The translations under genes were made by a program, and so were the position numbers. From Pseudomonadota bacterium (GTDB lineage: Bacteria > Pseudomonadota > Alphaproteobacteria > Rhodospirillales > 2-02-FULL-58-16), in contig JACZWD010000045.1 in NCBI GenBank assembly GCA_022572335.1, forward strand, positions 1 through 14,345: a DNA stretch of 14,345 nt, in the 5' to 3' direction. Below are positions 7,587-14,295 of the stretch, one piece after another (within the stretch, counting starts at the first letter, position 1; each line of letters opens with the position of its first letter). A model generated the notes under the pieces. The model was not told where the DNA came from. It ran no database searches and saw only the letters and a program-made list of their open reading frames with translations.

Positions 7587-8648
7587 CTAAACGGTCTTGG
7601 CCACCATGGCCCAGCCCAGGGCCGTGCCCCGCTTCAACGGACGGGCGGCGCGTTTGCCCAGGACATCGGGCAGATGCTTGGGCGCCAGGCCGTGGCCCGG
7701 GCGGATGGAGCGCAGGGTGCGCCCGGTGAAAAGATCGCCGGCGGCCATGTCTTCGACCACGTACAGCGAGCGGCGGAACAGCGCGTTGCCGCGCTCGCTT
7801 TCGGCGCGCTCATAGGTGACCTCGCCCAGGGCGGCCTGAGCCGCGCGGCAGCCCTCGACCAGGGCGGCGAGCTCGCCGGGCTCCAGGGAAAAGGCGGCGT
7901 CGGGACCGCCGTCGGCGCGGCTGAGCGTGACGTGCTTTTCGATGAGTGAGGCGCCAAGCGCCACCGCCGCCACCGCAACGGCGATCCCCGGTGTGTGGTC
8001 CGACAGTCCAACGGCGACGTCGAAGGTACGGGTCAGGTCCGCCATGGTGCGCAGGTTGGCCTCGGCGGGCATGCTCGGGTAGCCGCTGACGCAATGGAGC
8101 AGCATCAGATCCCGGCACCCGGCCCCGCGCGCCGCCGCCACCGCCTCGCCGATCTCGTCGGCGTCGGCCAGGCCGGTGGACAGGATCAGCGGTTTTCCCG
8201 TCGCCGCCGCGCGCTCGACGAGGGGCAGGTCGATGACCTCGAACGAGGCGATCTTGTAGGCGGGCGCATCCAGGGTTTCGAGGAAATCCACCGCGGTTGC
8301 GTCGAACGGCGAGCTGAAGACGGCGATATCCAGCTCGCGCCCCCTGGCGAACAGGGCCTCGTGCCACTCCCACGGGGTGTGCGCCTCCTCATAGAGCTTA
8401 TAAAGCGTGGTGCCGTCCCAGGGTCCGCCGGTGATGCGGAATTCGGGACCGTCGTGATCGATGGTGAGGGTGTCGGCGGTATAGGTCTGCAGCTTGACCG
8501 CATCGGCGCCGGCCCGTTTCGCCGCCTCGACGATGGCGAAGGCGCGCTCCTTGTCGCCGTTGTGGTTGCCCGACATCTCGGCGACGATGTAGGGCGGATG
8601 CCCGGGGCCGATGGCGCGCCCGTGGATGGCGAAGGCGTCACCCGGCAT
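7587..8648 (-). CDS. pseI: Pseudaminic acid synthase PseI
   Basis: A 353-residue NeuB-family synthase that condenses phosphoenolpyruvate with 2,4-diacetamido-2,4,6-trideoxy-L-altrose to give pseudaminic acid in the cytoplasm. The N-terminal TIM barrel carries AEMSGNHNGD (residues 23-32), KLQTYTADTLT, FSSPFDATAVDFL and LSDHTPG. EKH at 237-239 is followed by GGPDAAFSLEP (247-257), the form typical of PseI rather than of sialic acid synthase NeuB. A C-terminal SAF (antifreeze-like) domain spans about 294-353 (RSLYVVEDMAAGD to the end). The start is the ATG at 8648, with GAGG six bases upstream. It overlaps the end of the PseG-PseH gene by 11 bases, so translational coupling is likely. Upstream in-frame codons in the same frame do not look like protein. 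Confidence 0.93.
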   Translation of the reverse strand: MPGDAFAIHGRAIGPGHPPYIVAEMSGNHNGDKERAFAIVEAAKRAGADAVKLQTYTADTLTIDHDGPEFRITGGPWDGTTLYKLYEEAHTPWEWHEALFARGRELDIAVFSSPFDATAVDFLETLDAPAYKIASFEVIDLPLVERAAATGKPLILSTGLADADEIGEAVAAARGAGCRDLMLLHCVSGYPSMPAEANLRTMADLTRTFDVAVGLSDHTPGIAVAVAAVALGASLIEKHVTLSRADGGPDAAFSLEPGELAALVEGCRAAQAALGEVTYERAESERGNALFRRSLYVVEDMAAGDLFTGRTLRSIRPGHGLAPKHLPDVLGKRAARPLKRGTALGWAMVAKTV

Positions 8649-10179
8649 GGGAGGCCTCGGCGATGTCGGGCGGCGTGCTGACGTAAAGCCCCTCGCGCAC
8701 CGGGCGAAAGCCGGCGCTGCGGAACAGGGCGTGGGAGGCCGCGTTGGCCGGCAGGATCTCGGCGAAAAGATCGTCGCCGGGGAGAAGCTTCCTGGCCAGG
8801 GCGAGGACCGCCTTGCCGATTCCCCGACCGTATTTCTCCGGTGCCACAAGGATGGAGACCTCGAACCCGGCGCCTTCCGCGGTGCGGTCCAGCCTCAGCA
8901 CCCCGGAGGCCTCCCCGTCGTGGAGGATGATCGTCAGGATGCCATCGGTTTTGCCCATATACCGCCCGAGCCATTGTTCGTGTTCGGCCGGCGTCGGCAC
9001 CCGGGGCCCGCGGGCGTATCGGCGCGTCCGCTCGTCGGACTGCCATTCCAGCATGATGGCCGCATCGCCGCGCCGCGCCAGGCGCAGGGTTACCGGCATG
9101 CCGTCGCGCCCGCGCTCGGCCGGCAGGTGATCGACGACGACACGCGCCACGCCGCGGCCGTCGCACAGGTCCGCCGCCGCCAGACCCATCCGCCGGCGCT
9201 CGTCCGCCGACCGGCAGAGACCCTCCACCGCGGCGGCCACGTGCGTGGCCGTGATGCCCGCCGGCGCGTCGAGGATTCGCGCCGCTCCCGCCCCGGCCAG
9301 GGCCTTCGCCCCGGCGCGCTGATTCTCCGCCACCACCAGGACCACGGCCGGCAGCCCCAGGCAACAGCGCTCCCACGACGCCGTGCCGGCGGCGCCCACG
9401 GCGATGTCCGCCGCCGCCATCAACGCCGCCATGTTCCCGGCGCCGACCGTCACCGTCACCGGCATCTTCCCCGACAGGGCGCTGGCCCGGGCGCGCACGG
9501 CGGCCAGGTGCGGCGCGCCGGCGCCCATCACCACCTCCACCTCCGCCGCCACGCCGGCGCGGGCAAGGCCTTCCAGGACCGTGGCGGTGACGTTGTCGGG
9601 ATCGGTGGCGCCGAGGGACACCAGGATTCGGCGCACCGGTCCGCCGGCGCGGCGCCGTTTCAAGGCGGCCCCGCGCGCCGCCCCGAACTGGGGCCTGAGC
9701 AGCGCATAGCGGGGCCCCAGCATCAGGCGGCAGCCGCCGGGCACGAGCGCCCCATAGTCTTCGGCCCGTCTGCCGGGTGTCTGGTCAAGCAAGGCGTCGC
9801 AGTCATGGGCGCGGTCGGCCAGATCGTCGATGACCATCACCCGCCGGGCCCAGGGCCGGCAGGCGCCCTCGAAGGCGGCGCCGCGCCCGTAGTGATCGAC
9901 CACGAGGAGGCCGCAGCCCCCAGGCCAGCGCCCGGCAAGGGTGCCTGCCTCCGCGTCCGCGGCGCAATCCAATTCCAGGCGCTCGTGGCCGCACCGCTCG
10001 AGCCCCGGCACGACAGCGGACGCGGCCGCCCCGCTGGCCAGGGCGCAGCGCCAGCCGGACGCCGCCAGGGCGTCGGCGAGGGCCAGGCAACGCACGGCGT
10101 GCCCGGCCCCGGTCAAGGGCGAGGCGTCGAACCGGAACACGGCCAGTGGGCTGTTGGTGCCGTTCAAGGACGCCGCCAT
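8638..10179 (-). CDS. pseG: Bifunctional PseG UDP-sugar hydrolase fused to PseH-like N-acetyltransferase
   Basis: A 513-residue fusion of two Pse enzymes. Residues 1 to about 355 are PseG, which removes UDP from UDP-2,4-diacetamido-2,4,6-trideoxy-L-altrose. It has FRFDASPLTGAGHAVRC (15-31, with His27 at the place of the catalytic His), LLDQTPGRRAEDY, LGPRYALLRPQF, VSLGATDPDNV and a GTASWERCCLGLP nucleotide-binding block. Residues about 361-513 form a GNAT acetyltransferase (LRLARRGDAAIMLEWQ, acetyl-CoA loop PEKYGRGIGKAVL, then AEILPANAASHALFRSAGF), fitting PseH, which acetylates the 4-amino group one step earlier. The domain order on the chain is therefore opposite to the reaction order. ATG 10179 was chosen because AGGAG lies six bases upstream and it precedes the first conserved block. 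It is the first gene of the minus-strand Pse arm; pseI overlaps its end. No stop or frameshift separates the two parts. Confidence 0.92.
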   Translation of the reverse strand: MAASLNGTNSPLAVFRFDASPLTGAGHAVRCLALADALAASGWRCALASGAAASAVVPGLERCGHERLELDCAADAEAGTLAGRWPGGCGLLVVDHYGRGAAFEGACRPWARRVMVIDDLADRAHDCDALLDQTPGRRAEDYGALVPGGCRLMLGPRYALLRPQFGAARGAALKRRRAGGPVRRILVSLGATDPDNVTATVLEGLARAGVAAEVEVVMGAGAPHLAAVRARASALSGKMPVTVTVGAGNMAALMAAADIAVGAAGTASWERCCLGLPAVVLVVAENQRAGAKALAGAGAARILDAPAGITATHVAAAVEGLCRSADERRRMGLAAADLCDGRGVARVVVDHLPAERGRDGMPVTLRLARRGDAAIMLEWQSDERTRRYARGPRVPTPAEHEQWLGRYMGKTDGILTIILHDGEASGVLRLDRTAEGAGFEVSILVAPEKYGRGIGKAVLALARKLLPGDDLFAEILPANAASHALFRSAGFRPVREGLYVSTPPDIAEASHAG

Positions 10180-10709
10180 TGGGGGCTCCTCTGCCGCGCG
10201 CCGGGGGCGGTGGGCCGGTGAGGCCCATGGTCCCCGGTCATCCGCCAAAGGGTGCCACGTGTAACCGCGCGGTGGAAGCGCCGGGCGGCGGCGGAGGGCC
10301 TAGGGCCGGGTTCGTGCGGGTGCCCTTTGTGCCGCCATCGTCGGCAACCGGGGGAAGTCATCTGGGGAATCCCGGCTAAGAAAAGTTGCTTGCATACCTG
10401 CAAAAATATATAGAAAGATTGTCGTACCTCGGGATCGTATCCCTGGGTGAAAAGAAATCTTCACCATTTCGCGGTATTCGACGGACGGCGGACACCGCGC
10501 GAAAATGTGGTTCCCGCAGACGGCTCGTCGCACGGCCCGAAACGCAGAAAAGTTAATGATATTAATCAGGTTTTAACAGAAGCTGGCGTGAAGTAGGGCA
10601 GGATTCCGGCTGTTTCCGCGCGCCAGGGTCGCGGAACCGATGGGGCCACGTGGTAGACGTCGGACGGAAGTTCGGGACAGCCGAGCATGGGGGTAATTGC
10701 CGGGGCGTG
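10180..10709. other. Divergent regulatory region between the pseG fusion and the GGDEF gene
   Basis: No gene was recognised. The first 200 bases next to pseG are GC-rich; from about 10380 the DNA becomes markedly AT-richer than the surroundings, as expected for promoters. Candidate elements are as follows. TTGCTT (10386-10391) and TATAGA (10409-10414) with 17-base spacing could be a plus-strand sigma-70-like promoter. GGGAT-CGT-ATCCC is a short palindrome at 10431-10443. TTTCGCG (10467-10473) and CGCGAAA (10498-10504) form an inverted repeat with a 24-base loop. TTAAT-GAT-ATTAA (10553-10565) directly abuts the CtrA box annotated separately. Promoters for both divergent transcription units must lie here. 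The individual sigma-type assignments are weak. Confidence 0.4.
10562..10577 (+). promoter_or_regulatory. CtrA-type binding box upstream of the GGDEF gene
   Basis: TTAATCAGGTTTTAAC is an exact match to the alphaproteobacterial CtrA consensus TTAA-N7-TTAAC, in plus orientation. A further TTAA at 10553 gives three half-sites in 25 bases. The box lies about 130 bases upstream of the diguanylate cyclase start and about 380 bases upstream of the pseG-fusion start on the other strand. CtrA is a response regulator controlling motility and cell-cycle genes in this class; binding here is inferred from sequence only. Confidence 0.65.
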
Positions 10710-11537
10710 ATGTCGACCGTGGATAGGATCGACAGCGAATATCTGCACCGGCTCGCCCGAGACAAATCGGTGGCGGGGCGCTTGGCGCTGGCCGAAACCA
10801 TATCCGTCTTGACCCCCTCCCAAACCGTTCACCGCCGTGAGGCGAGCGACGTACCGAACGCCTCCGACCTGGTTTCCAGCGTCTCCGTTCTCGCCGATTG
10901 CATGGAGCGGGCCAACGTCCAGGCCGCCGGCGGCGGTGTGTTCGCCCTCCGCGAAACCGCCAGGAACGCCCTGGTGGCGGTGCTCGACGCCGAACGGCGG
11001 ATGGTCCAACAGCGCGACCGCATCACGTATCTGGAACGGCTCACCATGACCGACGAATTGACCGGCCTGCTGAACCGGCGCGGGTTTCAGGCGCAACTGC
11101 GACGCGCCCTGGCCGCCGCCGACCGTTACGATGAGCGCGGCCTGCTGGCGTATGTGGACCTGGACGGCTTCAAGCCGGTCAACGACACCTATGGGCACGC
11201 CGCCGGCGACGAGGTGCTGCGGCAGGTGGCAAGGGTCCTTAACGACAATGTGCGCGACACCGACTGCGTGGGCCGCCTGGGCGGGGACGAGTTCGCCATC
11301 CTGCTCACGCGGACCAGCCCGAAGGACGGCGTGAAACGGGCCCGCTGGCTGGAAGAGCTGGTCAACAATACGGTGGTCGACTGGCAGGGACGCAGCATCA
11401 CGCTGAGGGCCAGCTTCGGCTTCCAGAGGTACGGCCCGAAGGACGACGAACTGGAACTCCTCAAACGCGCCGACAGCGCCATGTACGACACAAAACGCCG
11501 GCGCGGCGACCGCACGGTCCACAGGATCAGCGCGTGA
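10710..11537 (+). CDS. GGDEF diguanylate cyclase with inhibitory site
   Basis: A 275-residue predicted cytoplasmic diguanylate cyclase making cyclic di-GMP from two GTP. Residues 1 to about 105 are a helical N-terminal region without membrane segments that I do not assign to a family; it ends in a probable linker helix (about 90-112). The GGDEF domain starts at TDELTGLLNRRGF (114-126), with DLDGFKPVNDTYGHAAGD (150-167) supplying metal and nucleotide contacts and an intact GGDEF at 191-195. An RxxD inhibitory site (RDTD, 182-185) lies exactly five residues before it, so product inhibition is expected. ATG 10710 was chosen with a GGGG run just upstream; an in-frame GTG at 10650 would add 20 residues of uncertain character. 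It lies between the two Pse arms with a CtrA box upstream. The input sensed is unknown. Confidence 0.9.
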   Translation: MSTVDRIDSEYLHRLARDKSVAGRLALAETISVLTPSQTVHRREASDVPNASDLVSSVSVLADCMERANVQAAGGGVFALRETARNALVAVLDAERRMVQQRDRITYLERLTMTDELTGLLNRRGFQAQLRRALAAADRYDERGLLAYVDLDGFKPVNDTYGHAAGDEVLRQVARVLNDNVRDTDCVGRLGGDEFAILLTRTSPKDGVKRARWLEELVNNTVVDWQGRSITLRASFGFQRYGPKDDELELLKRADSAMYDTKRRRGDRTVHRISA

Positions 11538-11575
11538 CGAACGGGCCGGCCGCGGCAAGCGGCGTGAAAATGCAA

Positions 11576-11665
11576 AGAGCGGTCGATGAGCAAGGTCGTG
11601 TTTTGAAGTGAGCGAAGGCTGTTGCGAACGGCAGCCGAAAAGGTAATTTTAGTAATTTTAGCCAT
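11576..11665 (-). pseudogene. Flagellin 5' fragment (decayed)
   Basis: Thirty codons on the minus strand read as a flagellin N-terminus. An ATG at 11665 is followed by AKIT-KIT and then ITFSAAVRNSLRSLQNT and TLLIDRS. This matches the conserved D0 start of alphaproteobacterial flagellins (ITLxAAVRxNLLSLQNT type). Likeness stops near 11576; the following codons run into the antisense of the GGDEF gene and do not resemble flagellin in any frame. An AAGGGG ribosome site lies about eight bases upstream, so the 5' end looks authentic. Two signs of decay are visible: a perfect 9-base tandem duplication (11644-11661) that repeats the KIT codons, and Arg where Leu is expected in NxLLSLQ. The fragment is probably the relic of a flagellin gene lost by deletion or rearrangement next to its glycosylation genes. 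Confidence 0.72.
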
Positions 11666-11761
11666 CGCCGCAGCCCCTTTCCAGGGCCGCTTTGAACGGA
11701 GGCCTTCTACCGCCTGACGGGGTTTACCCGCCAAAGCCGGCGAACAGCGTTGCCGTTACCT

Positions 11762-11777
11762 GTTAATGGATGCTTAA
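11762..11777 (-). promoter_or_regulatory. Second CtrA-type binding box
   Basis: On the minus strand this reads TTAAGCATCCATTAAC, again an exact TTAA-N7-TTAAC match. It lies 97 bases upstream of the flagellin-fragment start in the matching orientation, and about 220 bases upstream of pseB on the opposite strand. The box therefore looks like part of the old flagellin promoter that may now also influence pseB. Binding is inferred from sequence only. Confidence 0.62.
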
Positions 11778-11826
11778 AAATTCGCTTTTTGCGTCGCATT
11801 TTGAAATTGCTTTTAGTGAATCGACC

Positions 11827-11891
11827 GCCGGGAGGCTTATCCTCGCGGCCGCGCGCTCCCGGCCCGCGCCGCCCGGCCGTGGCCTCCCGGC
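11827..11891. repeat. Long-loop inverted repeat upstream of pseB
   Basis: Perfect 10-base arms GCCGGGAGGC (11827-11836) and GCCTCCCGGC (11882-11891) enclose a 45-base GC-rich loop that itself contains palindromic GC blocks. It lies about 105 bases before the pseB start and could form a leader structure in a pseB transcript starting near the AT-rich patch. No T-run follows the second arm. A chance origin in such GC-rich DNA cannot be excluded. Confidence 0.4.
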
Positions 11892-11995
11892 CGCGATTCC
11901 GCCGGCTCGGATTTTTGGTTGATCATTCGGGTTAAAGCCGTCTCTGTGGGCCATGATCAGTGCCCATTGGTATAAGCGAGCGGCAGCACCTTTCA

Positions 11996-13075
11996 ATGGA
12001 TGATATTGCCCATACCGACAAAGGGAGCTCACCCAAGTGGCTCTCGCATTTCTATGACTCGTCGATCAGCCTGAAGGACAAGTCGATCCTGGTCACCGGC
12101 GGCACCGGGTCGTTCGGCAAGCGCTTTATCAGTTCGCTCCTGGAACGGTACGACGTCCGCAGGCTCATCATCTATTCGCGCGACGAGCTCAAACAATACG
12201 AGATGCAGCAGGAACTGAGCCCGCAGCGCTATCCCTGCCTGCGTTACTTCATCGGCGACGTACGCGACCGCGACCGGCTGGAGATGGCGACCCGGGAGGT
12301 GAACATCGTGGTCCACGCGGCCGCCCTCAAGCACGTGCCGGCGGCGGAGTACAATCCCACCGAATGCATCCGCACCAATGTCTTCGGGGCCGAAAACGTG
12401 GTCCATTGCGCGCTGCGCAACAATGTGGAAAGGGTCATCGCGCTGTCCACGGACAAGGCGGTGAGCCCGCTCAACCTGTACGGCGCCAGCAAGTTGGCGG
12501 CGGACAAGATATTCGTCGCCGCCAACAATCTGGCCGGATCCAAGGGAACCATGTTTTCCGTCGTGCGCTACGGCAACGTGGTCGGCTCGCGGGGCAGCGT
12601 GGTGCCGCTGTTCGAGCGCCTGGCCCGCGCCGGCGCGACGAACCTGCCCATCACCGACGTGCGCATGACCCGCTTCTGGATCACCTTGCAGCAGGGCGCG
12701 GACTTCGTGATCTCGTCCATAATGACCATGCGCGGCGGGGAAATCTTCGTTCCCAAGATCCCAAGCATGAAAATCACCGACCTGGCGCGCTGCCTGGCGC
12801 CCGGCCTGCCCCATGAAATCATCGGCATCCGCCCGGGCGAGAAGCTCCACGAGGTTCTGATCACCGAGGACGACTCGCCCAACACCTACGAGCTCAGGGA
12901 CCGTTTCATCATCGAGCCGGCCTTCCCGTTCTGGACCCGGGATCCGGTGGAAAACGGCGTCGACGAGGTGCAGGATGTGCGGCCGGTGGCGGAAGATTTT
13001 CGCTACGCCAGCAACAACAACACCCAATGGCTCGATGAGGAGGGGTTGCGGGAGTACCTTTCGGGACCGCGCTGA
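11996..13075 (+). CDS. pseB: UDP-N-acetylglucosamine 4,6-dehydratase (inverting) PseB
   Basis: A 359-residue short-chain dehydrogenase/reductase of the PseB/FlaA1 type, catalysing the first Pse step: 4,6-dehydration with C5 inversion of UDP-GlcNAc. The NAD(P) site is TGGTGSFGK (34-42), followed by SRDELKQYEM, IGDVRDRDRL, HAAALKHVPAAEYNPTE and the catalytic region ALSTDKAVSPLNLYGASK (149-166; Asp153/Lys154 and the Tyr162-Lys166 pair). VVRYGNVVGSRGSVVPLF and TRFWITLQQGADFV are typical of PseB. No membrane segments precede the domain, which separates it from the large WbpM-type enzymes. The start is uncertain: ATG 11996 gives a 30-residue N-terminal extension and lacks a clear ribosome site; a GTG at 11960 is possible. 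Its stop overlaps the pseC start by one base (TGATG), indicating coupling. Confidence 0.94.
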   Translation: MDDIAHTDKGSSPKWLSHFYDSSISLKDKSILVTGGTGSFGKRFISSLLERYDVRRLIIYSRDELKQYEMQQELSPQRYPCLRYFIGDVRDRDRLEMATREVNIVVHAAALKHVPAAEYNPTECIRTNVFGAENVVHCALRNNVERVIALSTDKAVSPLNLYGASKLAADKIFVAANNLAGSKGTMFSVVRYGNVVGSRGSVVPLFERLARAGATNLPITDVRMTRFWITLQQGADFVISSIMTMRGGEIFVPKIPSMKITDLARCLAPGLPHEIIGIRPGEKLHEVLITEDDSPNTYELRDRFIIEPAFPFWTRDPVENGVDEVQDVRPVAEDFRYASNNNTQWLDEEGLREYLSGPR

Positions 13076-14295
13076 TGGCCGGCGCCCCGCCCTCGCCTCC
13101 CTTCCTGCCCTACGGCCGGCAGGCCGTCGATGACGACGACGTGGCCGCGGTGGCCGCGGTCCTGCGCGGTGACTGGCTGACCACGGGCCCCACGGTGGCG
13201 GCCTTCGAGAAGGCGTTCGCGGCCAAGATGGGCGCGCGCTTCGCCGTCGCCTGCTCCAGCGGTACCGCCGCCCTGCATCTGGCCGCCCTGGCCCTCGGCC
13301 TGGGCCCCGGCGACCGGGTCGCGGTGCCCACGCTGACCTTCCTGGCCACCGCCAACGCCGCCCGCTACGTCGGGGCGGAGGTCCTCTTCACCGACGTGGC
13401 GCCGGACACCGGGCTCATGGAGCCGAGCCATCTCCGGGCCGCCCTGGAGGGTTCGTCCGGCGAAGACGTGAAAGCGGTCTTTCCCGTCCATCTGAACGGC
13501 CAGTGCGCGGACCCCGACGCCATGGCCGGCCTCGCCGCCGAGCGCCGCCTGAAGGTGGTGGAGGACGCCTGCCACGCCCTTGGCGCCACCTATGCGGCCG
13601 GCGCCGGCGGGACCGTTCCGGTAGGCGCCTGCCGTCACGCCGACATGGCCGTGTTCTCGCTTCATGCGGTGAAGACCATCACCATGGGCGAAGGGGGCGT
13701 GATCACCACCAACGACCCCGGCCTGGAGGAACGGCTGAAGCGGTTCCGCAACCACGGCATGGTGGACCGGGCATTTCAGAACGCCGACCTTGCCTTCGAC
13801 GGAGAGGGAAAGCCCAACCCCTGGTACCGCGAAATGCCCGAGCTGGGGTACAACTACCGGGCCAGCGACATCCACTGCGCCCTCGGCCTCGGCCAGCTCG
13901 GCAAGCTGGACGGCTTCGCCGCCGCGCGGCACGCCCTCGCCGTCCGCTACGACCGCGTGCTCGCCGCCTTGGCGCCGACCGTGCGCCCGGTGGCCCGCAC
14001 GCCCGGCTGTTCGCCGGTATGGCACCTTTACGTGGTCCTGATCGACTTCAAGGCGGCGGGCGTGCCCCGCGCCACCGTCATGAACCGGCTGCGCGAACGG
14101 GGGATCGGGACCCAGGTCCATTATCTGCCGGTGCACCTGCAGCCCTATTACGCCAAGCGGTACGGCGAACACAGCCTGCCGGGCGCGGCGGCCTACTACG
14201 AGCGGTGCCTGAGCCTGCCCCTGTTCGCGCGCATGGAGGAAACGGACGTGGACAGGGTGGCGGACGCCCTCGCCGCGGCGCTGGAGAACCCGTGA
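13075..14295 (+). CDS. pseC: UDP-4-amino-4,6-dideoxy-N-acetyl-beta-L-altrosamine transaminase PseC
   Basis: A 406-residue PLP-dependent sugar aminotransferase of the DegT/DnrJ/EryC1 family, taking the PseB product to the 4-amino sugar with glutamate as likely donor. The N-terminus has LPYGRQAVDDDDVAAVAAVL and the substrate-side block GDWLTTGPTVAAFEKAF (32-48), then CSSGTAALHLAALALGLGPGD. PLP contacts are EDACHALG (163-170) and the Schiff-base lysine Lys200 in FSLHAVKTITMGEGG. The later NYRASDIHCALGLGQL and QVHYLPVHLQPYY blocks match PseC-type enzymes. The length is normal. It overlaps pseB by one base, so the two steps are made together. The stop overlaps a possible GTG start of a further gene. 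Confidence 0.94.
   Translation: MAGAPPSPPFLPYGRQAVDDDDVAAVAAVLRGDWLTTGPTVAAFEKAFAAKMGARFAVACSSGTAALHLAALALGLGPGDRVAVPTLTFLATANAARYVGAEVLFTDVAPDTGLMEPSHLRAALEGSSGEDVKAVFPVHLNGQCADPDAMAGLAAERRLKVVEDACHALGATYAAGAGGTVPVGACRHADMAVFSLHAVKTITMGEGGVITTNDPGLEERLKRFRNHGMVDRAFQNADLAFDGEGKPNPWYREMPELGYNYRASDIHCALGLGQLGKLDGFAAARHALAVRYDRVLAALAPTVRPVARTPGCSPVWHLYVVLIDFKAAGVPRATVMNRLRERGIGTQVHYLPVHLQPYYAKRYGEHSLPGAAAYYERCLSLPLFARMEETDVDRVADALAAALENP

Larger units (their letters stand above)
11538..11995. other. Intergenic region between the GGDEF gene and pseB
   Basis: About 460 bases that hold no intact gene. From left to right it contains a short GC-rich stretch after the GGDEF stop, the minus-strand flagellin fragment (11576-11665), an AT-rich patch with the second CtrA box (11762-11777), and a GC-rich inverted repeat (11827-11891), each annotated separately. 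The remaining bases up to the pseB start show no clear ribosome site. The pseB promoter is presumably within this stretch. No intrinsic terminator with a T-run was found after the GGDEF gene. Confidence 0.5.

Noticed and set aside
10245..10262. Minus-strand TGGCAC followed by GGC as a sigma-54 promoter for the pseG fusion
   Set aside because: The GG-to-GC spacing is one base short of the strict sigma-54 requirement and the -12 element is not TTGC.
10380..10580. Cyclic di-GMP riboswitch upstream of the GGDEF gene
   Set aside because: The AT-rich leader lacks the conserved GEMM core bases that I could recognise; only short palindromes and TTAA half-sites are present.
10566..11558. 330-codon minus-strand open frame opposite the GGDEF gene
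   Set aside because: It is antisense to a canonical GGDEF domain and has no recognisable features.
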